This document shows positions 9,598-19,816 of a stretch of DNA of 64,000 nt, piece by piece. The DNA is from Dehalococcoidia bacterium (GTDB taxonomy: Bacteria > Chloroflexota > Dehalococcoidia > SpSt-223), in the NCBI GenBank assembly GCA_026003895.1, contig BPIC01000006.1:229495-293494 (forward strand). Direction: 5' to 3'. A program made the position numbers and the translations under genes. How positions within the stretch are numbered: the stretch's first letter is position 1; each line of letters starts with the position of its first letter. The notes beneath the pieces were generated by a model, which was not told the origin of the DNA, searched no databases, and was given only the letters and a program-made list of their open reading frames with translations.

Positions 9598-10296
9598 TTA
9601 GCGCGTGAAATCCTCCGGCAGCACGCCCCGAATCCGCGCCCAGACTGGATCAAAGTGACGGCGCATCGCGTCGGTTGCCGCGCCCACGTCACCCGAGCGC
9701 AGGGCAGCGACGATCGCCCGGTGCAGCGCGACAACCCGATCGAGATCGCGCTCGAAGGGAACGACGTTGCCCTCCAAGCGGTGGTAGGTCTCCCAGAACA
9801 CCTCGATCAATCGCAGAACGATCGGGTTATTGAGCGGCGCGAACAGCCGCTGATGGAACGCTCGGTCGAGGTCCTCAAATCCGACCCCGGTCGAGGCGCG
9901 CGCGGCCATTCCGTCGACCAACGTGTCCAACTGATCAAAGTCCTCGGTCGACATCTTTGCCATCGCCATCGCGAGCAGCCCTTCTTCAAGCGCTTCGCGA
10001 ACTTGCAACACATCGCCGAGCGACTTGCCGTCGACGAACAAACTGTAGGGGAGATTGTCCAAAATTGGCGTGAACGAGAATGCTTTGACGTAGACACCGT
10101 TGCCCTGACGCGCCTCGACGATGCCAAGCGCTTCCAAGCTCTTCATCGCCTCTCGCATCGACAGTCGGCTGATCCCCAACTGCTCGGCAAGGACGCCCTC
10201 CGGCGGAAGCGGGTCGCCGGGTCGCAGGTGGTGCGTCTCGATATAGCGTTTGACCTGGGCCTGCGCCTCGCGGTACATCGGCACGCGTCTCGCCAT
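9598..10296 (-). CDS. GntR/FadR-family (FCD domain) transcriptional regulator
   Basis: IETHHLRPGDPLPPEGVLAEQLGISRLSMREAMKSLEALGIVEARQGNGVYV wHTH plus C-terminal FCD helices. Confidence 0.95.
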   Translation of the reverse strand: MARRVPMYREAQAQVKRYIETHHLRPGDPLPPEGVLAEQLGISRLSMREAMKSLEALGIVEARQGNGVYVKAFSFTPILDNLPYSLFVDGKSLGDVLQVREALEEGLLAMAMAKMSTEDFDQLDTLVDGMAARASTGVGFEDLDRAFHQRLFAPLNNPIVLRLIEVFWETYHRLEGNVVPFERDLDRVVALHRAIVAALRSGDVGAATDAMRRHFDPVWARIRGVLPEDFTR

Positions 10297-10308
10297 CGCA
10301 CACCCCAG

Positions 10309-10320
10309 TCAGATATCTGA
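10309..10320. promoter_or_regulatory. Putative GntR operator, perfect palindrome TCAGATATCTGA
   Basis: Located in the divergent gntR / Gfo-Idh intergenic region; shared with 9452-9463. Confidence 0.75.
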
Positions 10321-10380
10321 TGTCTTCGACGTTAATGTCGTAGTATAACGCTCATCCTCGACGGTCTGGCGGAGGTTCGC

Positions 10381-11406
10381 GTGGAGCCGGTTCGATTCGC
10401 AATCGTCTCTCCCGCACGGTGGGGGCGCTTGCTCCTCGACGCGGCGCGCGAGACGCCAATGCTCTCCTTCGCTGGAGTCGCGTCCGGAACCCGGTCGAAC
10501 GCGGACGCGGTCGCCCACGACTATGGCGGCCGCGTCTATCCGAGCTACGAGGCGCTGCTGGCTGATCCCACCATCGAGGCCATCCTTCTGCCGACGCCGC
10601 ATCACCTTCACTATCCGCAGGCGATGGCCGCCTTTGCCGCCGGCAAACATGTCTTCGTCGAGAAGCCGATCGCGGTCACCATCGCTGAGGCGGAAACAAT
10701 GCAGCAGGAAAGCGAGCGCCGGGGCTTGGTATTGGCCGTCGATCACCCGGGCCGACGCACGGGCGGCGCACGCCTCGCCAAGCGGCTGATCGACGAGGGC
10801 CGGCTCGGCGCAATCGTCTCGGCGGTCGCCATTCACGGCGCACCGCTTGAGCCCCGCAGCAACGAAGACTGGAAGTTTTCGGCGGAGGTCGTCCCGGGCG
10901 GACCGCTCGATCAACTCGGCCCGCACTATGCCGATCTGATGCACTACCTCCTCGGGCCAATTCGCAACGTGAGCAGTTACGTGCGCGACGACGTGACCCC
11001 ATTTTCCGCGCCCGATGCCGCCATCGCCAGCTTTCGGTTCGCCAGTGGCGTGATCGGCGTGTACGTCACCCATCAGGTCGCCGGCTACGTTAGCTCGCTG
11101 ACGATCTTCGGCGTCGCCGGCGCTCTTCGGATCGAGCGCTTTGGCCAAGAACTGTTCTGGCAGGATCGCACGCCAACCCAAGCTGCCCAAGCCGGAGAGG
11201 GTGGCTGGCGGCCAATCCCGGTTGCGGGGCCCGCGCCGTCCACCACCGCGTTGACTGAAGCGCTCGATGAATTTGCCCGCTGCATTCGCACGGGAGCTCG
11301 CGCGGAGGTCGGAGCGGCCGAAGGGATCGCAGCCTTGCGCGTGATGCGGGCTGCGCTCGACTCTGCTCAGATCGGCCGCGTTATTGAGCTGGCGGTGGAG
11401 CAGTGA
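10381..11406 (+). CDS. Gfo/Idh/MocA family oxidoreductase
   Basis: YPSYEALLADPTIEAILLPTPHHLHYPQAMAAFAAGKHVFVEKPIAV. Confidence 0.95.
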   Translation: MEPVRFAIVSPARWGRLLLDAARETPMLSFAGVASGTRSNADAVAHDYGGRVYPSYEALLADPTIEAILLPTPHHLHYPQAMAAFAAGKHVFVEKPIAVTIAEAETMQQESERRGLVLAVDHPGRRTGGARLAKRLIDEGRLGAIVSAVAIHGAPLEPRSNEDWKFSAEVVPGGPLDQLGPHYADLMHYLLGPIRNVSSYVRDDVTPFSAPDAAIASFRFASGVIGVYVTHQVAGYVSSLTIFGVAGALRIERFGQELFWQDRTPTQAAQAGEGGWRPIPVAGPAPSTTALTEALDEFARCIRTGARAEVGAAEGIAALRVMRAALDSAQIGRVIELAVEQ

Positions 11407-11714
11407 CGATGTGCCGCAGGATCAACCCGTGCAGCTCTCGAGGGGCCAGTGGCGTCGAGATCGCCACTGCGCCGGACCGCCCAGGCGGAGCGTGCCCATC
11501 GCCAGCCAGCGCCGGCATCCTCGGCTCGGCACGTGGACGGCATACCACGCACACCGCTGCCCCGCCGATCCGGCCACCTTGGATTGCCAATCACGAGGGA
11601 ACTCGGCAGGCCCGTCCGCCGCGCGACGGCCGAGGGCTGTCCATCGACGGATCTCGGGCTTGGCTGGCGACTTTCCGCATAACGGCCACCGCCGGGCGGG
11701 GCTAGGAGCACGCC

Positions 11715-12737
11715 ATGCCGGTCGTCTCTGCCAACGAACTCGAGCGCCTCGCAGCGGCCATTCTCCACCGGCTCGGGGCGCCGGGGGATATCGCGGGCAT
11801 CGTTGCCGAGAGCCTCGTCGAGGCCAACCTCCTTGGGCACGACTCGCACGGTGTCATCCAACTGCTGCGCTATGCCAGCAAGGTAGCGGAGGGATCGCTG
11901 CAGCCAGCGGCGCGGGCGACCGTCCGACGACGACAGGGAGCGACGGCCACCGTCGATGGCGGCTGGGGCTTCGGGCACCCGGCTGCCCATCTGGCGGTAG
12001 CGACGGCGGCACCGCTGGCAGCCGAATTCGGGATCGCCGCGGTCGTCGTGGAACGGGTCAACCACGTCGGCCGGCTCGGCGAGTACGTCGAGGCGCTCGC
12101 CGCCGCCGGGCAAATTGGAATTGCCACCGCAGCCGGCGCAGGTCGAGGAGGCAGTGTCGCTCCGTTCGGGGGCCGCGAGCGAATCTTTGGCACCAACCCG
12201 ATCGCCATCGCTGTTCCCGTGCCATCGCATCGGCCACCCCTCGTGATCGACTTCGCGACGGCCGCGATTGCCGCTGGGAAGATCGACATAGCCCTTGCCG
12301 AGGGCAAGCCACTGCCAGAAGGAGTGCTGCTCGATGCCGCAGGAGTGCCGACGACCGACCCGGCAGCATTTGCCGCGGGAGGCGCGTTGCTGCCCTTCGG
12401 CGGCCACAAAGGCTCGGGGCTTATGCTGATGATCGAGCTTGTCACCAGCGTCCTCGCCGGCTTCGCGCCGGCCTCGTCCACCGAGTGGCAGCCTGGCAAC
12501 CCAGCCTTGCTCATTGCTCTTGCGGTCGATGCCTTCACCAGCCGCGAGCGGTTTGCGCGATTGACGGAAGAACTGCTGCACCGCGTCGAGTCTTCGGCTC
12601 CCGCCGAGGGCGTTGCCGAGGTCTTGCTCCCAGGCGCTCTGGAGGCGCGCACTCGTGCGAAACGCGAGCGCGAGGGGATTCCCGTGCCGGAACCAACATG
12701 GCGTCAACTCATCGCACTGCGGGACGGCGACCGGTGA
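11715..12737 (+). CDS. Ldh family (malate/L-lactate/ureidoglycolate-type) NAD(P)-dependent oxidoreductase
   Basis: GHDSHGVIQLLRY, VVVERVNHVGRLGEY, FGTNPIAIAVP, LPFGGHKGSGL. Confidence 0.93.
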   Translation: MPVVSANELERLAAAILHRLGAPGDIAGIVAESLVEANLLGHDSHGVIQLLRYASKVAEGSLQPAARATVRRRQGATATVDGGWGFGHPAAHLAVATAAPLAAEFGIAAVVVERVNHVGRLGEYVEALAAAGQIGIATAAGAGRGGSVAPFGGRERIFGTNPIAIAVPVPSHRPPLVIDFATAAIAAGKIDIALAEGKPLPEGVLLDAAGVPTTDPAAFAAGGALLPFGGHKGSGLMLMIELVTSVLAGFAPASSTEWQPGNPALLIALAVDAFTSRERFARLTEELLHRVESSAPAEGVAEVLLPGALEARTRAKREREGIPVPEPTWRQLIALRDGDR

Positions 12738-13705
12738 GATTTCGGGTGTGGGTGGACGTCGCGCCGCATCCCGCGACCTACCCGGTGCTGGACGGGCAGG
12801 CCGACCTGATCGGGCCGCTGGTCGACCGGTCGGAGGACCCGCTTCACGACATCGAGCGGGCCGATGCTGTGCTGGCCAGTGGGCGGTTTCCAGGGACGGC
12901 AGCCACCTTCGACCGCGCCAGCCGTCTGCGAGCGGTGGCGCGCTTTGGCGCCGGCTATGAGACGATCGATCTCGAAGCTGCGACAGCGCGGGGAATCTGC
13001 GTCATGAACACGCCGGACGCCCCGACGATCGCCACCGCCGAGTTCACCATCATGCTGATGATCGCGGTCATGCGCCGCCTGCTGCCGGGCATTCGCGCCC
13101 TCGAGGCAGGTGGATGGCCACCGCTCGGTGATGTCCTCGGTCACGACCTCTCCGGCAAGACGCTTGGAATCATCGGCCTCGGTCGGATCGGCAGCCGAGT
13201 TGCTCGGCTGGCGACCGCGTTTGACATGAAGGTCGTCGCCGTTGACCCCTTCGTGACGGCAGAGCGGGCCACGGCCGCCGGCGCAACCCTGCTTCCAGCG
13301 CTCGATCAGTTGTTGGGCATCGCCGACATCGTTTCCTTGCACGTTCCAGCGAGCGCGGCGACGCATCACTTGCTCGACCGTGCGGCCATCGCCCGTCTCA
13401 AGCCGAGCGCCGTCGTGATCAACGTCGCGCGCGGAACCGTCGTCGACGAGGTCGCACTCGCCGAAGCGCTCCGCGCTGGGCGGATAGCCGGCGCTGCGAT
13501 CGACGTTTGGAACCCCGAACCACCAGCGCCCAACCATCCGCTCTTGGGACTTCCGAATGTCGTCGCAACGCCACATCAGGCGGGGCTCTCGAACGAAGGG
13601 CGGGAACGCAGTAATACGGAGGCCGCGCGGCAGGCGCTGATGGTCCTGCGCGGCGAGCGGCCACCGCACTTGCTCAATCCGGAAGTTTGGGATCGCCGGC
13701 GCTAG
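12734..13705 (+). CDS. D-2-hydroxyacid dehydrogenase
   Basis: GTG start overlapping upstream TGA; GKTLGIIGLGRIGSRVARLATAFDMKV, VINVARGTVVDE, NVVATPHQAG. Confidence 0.93.
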   Translation: MRFRVWVDVAPHPATYPVLDGQADLIGPLVDRSEDPLHDIERADAVLASGRFPGTAATFDRASRLRAVARFGAGYETIDLEAATARGICVMNTPDAPTIATAEFTIMLMIAVMRRLLPGIRALEAGGWPPLGDVLGHDLSGKTLGIIGLGRIGSRVARLATAFDMKVVAVDPFVTAERATAAGATLLPALDQLLGIADIVSLHVPASAATHHLLDRAAIARLKPSAVVINVARGTVVDEVALAEALRAGRIAGAAIDVWNPEPPAPNHPLLGLPNVVATPHQAGLSNEGRERSNTEAARQALMVLRGERPPHLLNPEVWDRRR

Positions 13706-13722
13706 CCGGGTCGGAGGCACGC

Positions 13723-14817
<1,095 letters not shown>

Positions 14818-14890
14818 ACGGTGGTGGTCGGCGCCAGCCTCAGGCGCCACCGAGGTCTCGCTGCCGGTCGGATGCCGGACAGCCAGCCGC

Positions 14891-14967
14891 TGGTGGGCGG
14901 TGAGGGGCTCGAACCCCCGGCCTTCTGGGTGTAAACCAGACGCTCTGACCGACTGAGCTAACCGCCC
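14891..14967 (-). tRNA. tRNA-Val (anticodon TAC), 3' CCA encoded
   Basis: Reverse strand GGGCGGTTAGCTCAGTCGGTCAGAGCGTCTGGTTTACACCCAGAAGGCCGGGGGTTCGAGCCCCTCACCGCCCACCA folds as a cloverleaf; anticodon loop TTTACAC. Confidence 0.96.
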
Positions 14968-15025
14968 GACCTCCCAATAATAGGGCACGCGGGCGCACAC
15001 CACCTCGACGCTGGCCGACGTGCCC

Positions 15026-15421
15026 TCAGCTTCCCGAGAGCGCATCGTCGCACGCCCGCTCGACCGTCGACACCAGCTCGTCGATCTCGAATGGCTTGTG
15101 CAGCCAAGCTGACGCTCCCACCTGCTGCGCTTTGTCTGGGGCACGGGCGTCGGCAGTGAGAAGGATGATCGGAATGGCGACAGCAGGCTTGCGGCCAGCG
15201 AGGGATTCGGCAAACTGATAACCGTTCATCCTCGGCATCATCAGGTCGAGCAGGATGACGTTTGGCTCTTCGCGATCGAGCAGATCTAATCCGTCCACAC
15301 CGTCAGCAGCCGTCAGAACGCGATAGCCCTCGAGCTCCAGCACGTCTCGGATGGTCTGCCGCAAGGACGCGTCGTCTTCGACAAGGAGAACAGTACACTC
15401 CACGAGCTTACCCCGCTGCAT
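15026..15421 (-). CDS. Response regulator, single receiver domain
   Basis: CTVLLVEDDASLRQTIRDVLELEGYRV, VILLDLMMPRMNG, LLTADA, HKPFEIDEL. Confidence 0.93.
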   Translation of the reverse strand: MQRGKLVECTVLLVEDDASLRQTIRDVLELEGYRVLTAADGVDGLDLLDREEPNVILLDLMMPRMNGYQFAESLAGRKPAVAIPIILLTADARAPDKAQQVGASAWLHKPFEIDELVSTVERACDDALSGS

Positions 15422-17111
15422 CGGCAGCGGGCAGCACCACGGTAACCGTGGTGCCGGCGCCTTCGACGCTTTCCACACGTAGCGTTCCGCCGTGCGCTTC
15501 GACGATGGCACGGCTCAAGTACAGGCCCAGTCCGATTCCAGGGTAGGCATCGGCCGCGGCATTCGAGCCACGAAAAAACGGCGTACCGAGGTGCGGCAGG
15601 TCCTGCTCCGGAATGCCGATGCCGGAGTCGCGGACGCGCAGCACCGCGCCGCCGGCATCACGCACGATCTGCAATGTCACCTGCTGGCCGGCCGGCGAAT
15701 ATTTCCGGGCATTCGAGAGCAGATTGTCCACCACCTGCTGCAGGCGCTGGCGGTCGCCATTCACCCAGACCGGCGTCGGCGGCACGAGAGTCTCCAGCGG
15801 CGGATTGGGCCGATCGCTCCGTTCCGCTTGGCGGGCGGCTTCGGCGGCCAGCTCGCGAATATCGAGTCGCTCCAGATTGAGGCGGAGCGCCCCCTCCTGC
15901 ACCCGCGCGGTGTCAATCAGGTCCATGCCGAATGCCGTCAACCGGTCGGTCTCGCGCAGAATAATCTCGACCCATTGCGCGATTCGGTCGGGCGCGATCC
16001 CCTCGGGCCGCCTGCTCGCGCGTTGCAGGAGCTCGGCGCTAGCCCGGATTGCCGCAAGCGGCGTTCGCATTTCATGGGAGGCGGCCGCGAGCAAGTGCTC
16101 TTTGATGCGAGCCGCCTGGCGTTGTTCGGTCACGTCGTGGAAAATGAGAATGGCCCCGCTCAGCCGGCCATGGTCCCCGCGAATGGGGCCAGCGTTGAGG
16201 ACGACCTCACGATACCCGCCCGTGCGGTGGCGTAAGCGAACATGTTCGCCGACCGCCCGCGTCCCGGCTAGCGCTCCGGCGACCGCGGCCGCCAGCCGCG
16301 GCTGGTCTTCGGGCGTGGTCAACCGGTCAAGGGACCCGCCCACCAGCTCGCCGGGTTCGACACCGAGCATTTCACGCCAGCTCGGATTAGCGTAGCTGAC
16401 CGCGCCGTCTGGACCGACGAGCGCGATCGCCTCGACCGCGCCGCGGACCACCTCCTCCCAGCGCGACTCGTTTTGGACCAGCGCCCGCCGGAGCTCCCGG
16501 ACACGGTCCATCAGATGGAGCTGTGCCGCGATGTCCGGGCTCGCCTGTTCGACGTCCGGCGCGTACTCCTTGCCGACCGCTGCTTCCGCCTCGGGCGTGC
16601 GCCGGAGATACACGGTCACCAGACACCCCGGGTCCCCGAGCGCAATCCGTTTATGGAGAACGACTTTGGCGTAGCCAAAGTTCCGCGCCGCGATTCCACC
16701 AAAGACCGAACTCGTCATGAAGCACAGCGACGGCGCACGCTGGACGAGGCGGTCAAAGGGACAACTCGTGGTCTGAACGACGACCTTGTCCGGGTCAGCG
16801 GAGACCAGTGAGAAATTGCCTCGGATCTTCTGTTTCAAGTCGACGATAACATGGGCATATTCCTCGAGCGTAAAGGGACGGTCGATTCCCCAAAACGCCT
16901 TGTATTGTTCCTCGATTGCGGCGCCCATCGATAGCCCGGTGTTCATCACGTAGGCGCCAGCGAGATCGCTGCCCAGAATGCCTTCGTTGAGATAACTCAG
17001 ACTCGTAATGAGTTGACGCATGAAGACGTCGCGATCGAGAGCGATCGGCGTATCGAAGGACGAACGAGGCCTCATGTCGTTCGTTTCCACTGCGATCCTC
17101 GCTTTGTGCAA
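15408..17111 (-). CDS. PAS-domain sensor histidine kinase with N-terminal methanogen-output-like (MetOD1) domain
   Basis: Cys motif VVVQTTSCPFDRLVQRAPSLCFMTSSVFGGIAARNFGYAKVVLH; PAS; AASHEMRTPLAAIR H-box; HATPase N/G boxes. Confidence 0.88.
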   Translation of the reverse strand: MHKARIAVETNDMRPRSSFDTPIALDRDVFMRQLITSLSYLNEGILGSDLAGAYVMNTGLSMGAAIEEQYKAFWGIDRPFTLEEYAHVIVDLKQKIRGNFSLVSADPDKVVVQTTSCPFDRLVQRAPSLCFMTSSVFGGIAARNFGYAKVVLHKRIALGDPGCLVTVYLRRTPEAEAAVGKEYAPDVEQASPDIAAQLHLMDRVRELRRALVQNESRWEEVVRGAVEAIALVGPDGAVSYANPSWREMLGVEPGELVGGSLDRLTTPEDQPRLAAAVAGALAGTRAVGEHVRLRHRTGGYREVVLNAGPIRGDHGRLSGAILIFHDVTEQRQAARIKEHLLAAASHEMRTPLAAIRASAELLQRASRRPEGIAPDRIAQWVEIILRETDRLTAFGMDLIDTARVQEGALRLNLERLDIRELAAEAARQAERSDRPNPPLETLVPPTPVWVNGDRQRLQQVVDNLLSNARKYSPAGQQVTLQIVRDAGGAVLRVRDSGIGIPEQDLPHLGTPFFRGSNAAADAYPGIGLGLYLSRAIVEAHGGTLRVESVEGAGTTVTVVLPAADAAG

Positions 17112-17201
17112 TTCGAAAAACGAACGTCTCCGATGATTGGCGGTCCAGCGCCCTCCTACTGTACCAAATCGGCAGCAGCGAGGCCGCGATTGAGAGAAGA
17201 G

Positions 17202-17600
17202 TCATGAACGTTTCGGGAATTGAAGCTCGCGCCGCAGCACCGATTTCTTGCTTTGCCCGAGTTCTTCAAGGTCAAACGGCTTGCTGCCGTCGGCGACGGC
17301 GTTCAGCCGCCCCGATTCCTCGATTACCTTGGGGCTGGCAGAAAGGACCGGCACTGGCACGTCGGCCGTATCGGGTCCAGTCGGTTGGTGATCTCGAAAT
17401 CGGCGGTCATCCCACACCGGCGTCATCACGTTCACGACCATGCGAGAAATCCCCATCTTTCCAGTAGGTCGAGGGCCGGGGCGCCATGGCGCCCGGCCCG
17501 AATCTGATAGCCTTCGTCTTCGAGCACGTCGGCACGCAAGAATGAAGCAGACCGTCGGTTCGTCGTCGAGCACGAGGATACGGCGCTTGCCTGCCACCAT
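17202..17600 (-). pseudogene. Degraded response regulator (receiver domain)
   Basis: RRILVLDDEPTVCFIL in one frame, ADVLEDEGYQIRAGRHGAPALDLLE in a second (ORF 17432..17692), VVNVMTPVWD...VLSASPKVIEESGRL..SKPFDLEEL back in the first. Confidence 0.85.
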
Positions 17601-17746
17601 GCCTCCGGGCAAATCGAGCAGAGCGGCGTGGCCGCGGCGAACCGCGGTGTGGCCGGGTGCCGCACGGTTTCGCGGCCGCGGCGGCCGGGCATTGTGCGCT
17701 GCTGCTATCCTAGAAAGCGCACCCCGCGGCCAGAGAGGGAGACGCC

Positions 17747-19431
17747 TGTGCCCTCGGTGACCATTCTCCATGTCGACGACCGGCCAGAGGACCGCGCCCG
17801 CGTGGCACGGGAGATCGCTCGCGACCTCCCGGACGCTCGGGTACTGCCGATCGCGGGCGCTGCCGCCTTGCAGGATGCACTCAGCCAGCCGGTCGATCTC
17901 GTCATCACCGACCATCAGTTAGATTGGACCGACGGTCTGGGCGTCCTCGCCTGCGTCAACGCGGAGCAGCCTGGCATTCCCGTCATCATGCTCACCGCCA
18001 ACGGCAACGAAGAAGTCGCCGTTGCCGGCCTCAAGGCTGGGCTGGACGATTATCTCCCCAAGTCGGCGCTCCATCGGCTCGGCGGCGCAATCCGCACCGC
18101 ACTTGATCGCGCTGAGTCGCGACGGCGCGCTGCCACCGCGGACGCTGCAACTCGCCGCGCGTTCGAGCGGCAGCGCGTCGTCGCCGAGGCAGCACGCGAC
18201 TTTGCCGCCGCTCGCCACGACGTCGCAACCATCGCCGACCGGCTCGCCCGCATCGCGGCGACGACGATCGGCGATTTGGCAACGGTTCAGATCCGATTGC
18301 AGGAGGACATCTCGCTGGCGCTGCTCGCCGCCCACCATCCGGACCCGGCGATAGAGGCGCGCATGCGCGCCCACTATGAGGCTGCGCCAATCCAGCGTGG
18401 CGAAGGGCTCACCGGCAGGATCTTGGAGACGGGCGAACCTGTCGTCTTGAACGGCAAATCGACGGCGGAGATCCAAGGTCAGCTGAAGCCCGAATACCGG
18501 AGCTTCGTCGAAGAGCTTGGTCTGACGGCCGTGCTCGCCGTGCCCCTGCAAGCAACCGGGCAAGTGCTCGGCGTCGTCGCTTGCGCTCGTTACGACCCGA
18601 ACCGACCCTACAGCGCGGACGACCTGCTCGTCCTCGAGGAACTGGCGGGATGCGCGGCGCTCGCGCTCGAGAGCGCGGTCCTCTACCTCAGCGCCCAAGA
18701 AGCGCTGCGCGCCCGCGATCGGGTGCTCTCGATGGCGACCTCATGAACTGCAGACGCCGCTTGCCGCGATTAAAGGTCTTGCTCAGCTGCTCCTGCGCCT
18801 CGAGGCGAGCAACCGCCTCGACCCCGATCGCTTGCGCCAAGGGCTGCGCTCGATTGACGAATCGACCGACCGGCTTACCCGACTCGTCCACGATCTCCTC
18901 GAGGTCTCGCGCATTCGGCTCGGCCGGCTGTCCCTCGCGCTCGAGGCGGTCGAACTCTCTTCGCTGATCCAGCGGATCGCGGCAAGGTATGCCAGCGCTG
19001 GCGTGACGTTCCAGTACGGTGGTGGCCCAGCGCACGTGCGTGCCGACCCGGCTCGCTTCGAACAAGTCTTGACCAATGTCCTCGACAATGCCGTCAAATA
19101 CTCCTCACCCGGCACACCGATCGAGGTTGCCCTCAGCCGGGACGGCGCAGGTTTCCTCGTGACCGTGACCGATGACGGGATCGGGCTGCCCAGCGGGGCG
19201 GCGGCGGCGATTTTCGAGCCGTTCAGTCGAGCCGCCAACGCCGCCAGATCGCAGCGTCCCGGCTTGGGGTTGGGCCTGTTCATCGCGCGCCAGATCGTTG
19301 AGTTGCACGCGGGCACGATTTCGGCCGAGAGCCCCGGCGAGGACCAAGGCACGACGATTCGGATTTGGCTCCCTGCCGCGCCGGCGGATTCGCTACCGGC
19401 GACCGACCCACTGCGTGAGCACCCCTCGTAG
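17747..19431 (+). pseudogene. Receiver-GAF-histidine kinase split by a frameshift at the H-box
   Basis: 17747..18746 (REC+GAF, ends ...SMATS*) then HELQTPLAAIKGLAQLLLRLEASNRLDPDRLRQGLRS continues into ORF 18832..19431 (HATPase_c). Confidence 0.88.
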
Positions 19432-19788
19432 CAGAGCCTCGAGGGCGTCGAAGCCGATTGGCTTGACCACGTAGTCATTCGCTCCGAGCGCCGCCGCGCG
19501 ACTGCGGTCCTCCTCGCGGTCCGACATCGAAAGCATGATCACGGGTGTCGCCTGCCAGCCGGGCGTCGACCGAATCGCGGCCAGCACGTCGAAGCCCGAT
19601 GCGCCAGGCAGCCGAACATCCAGTACGACGAGATCCGGGGGAGCGCCGTCGAGGGCAGCAACCACGTCCCGGCCATCGGCGACGGTTCGCACCTCGATTG
19701 GCTCACCAGGAGGAGCGACCTCCCGAAAGGCGAATTCGGTGAGCGTGGCGTGGGCAGGATCGTCCTCGGCCAGCAGCACACGGATCAC
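19393..19788 (-). CDS. Response regulator, single receiver domain
   Basis: VIRVLLAEDDPAHATLTEFAF, LVVLDVRLPGASGFDVL, NDYVVKPIGFDAL. Confidence 0.9.
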   Translation of the reverse strand: MIRVLLAEDDPAHATLTEFAFREVAPPGEPIEVRTVADGRDVVAALDGAPPDLVVLDVRLPGASGFDVLAAIRSTPGWQATPVIMLSMSDREEDRSRAAALGANDYVVKPIGFDALEALLRGVLTQWVGRR

Positions 19789-19816
19789 GGAGTCCGGACC
19801 TACGTCAGGCCGCCGC

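Noticed and set aside
11384-12733. N-terminal 450 aa of the 773-aa ORF 11384..13705
   Set aside because: Out of frame with the real Ldh-family gene 11715..12737; the dehydrogenase starts at GTG 12734.
18736-18746. Programmed ribosomal frameshift in the receiver-GAF-kinase
   Set aside because: No slippery heptamer or obvious downstream structure; the nearby ATG at 18743 is not in the kinase frame.
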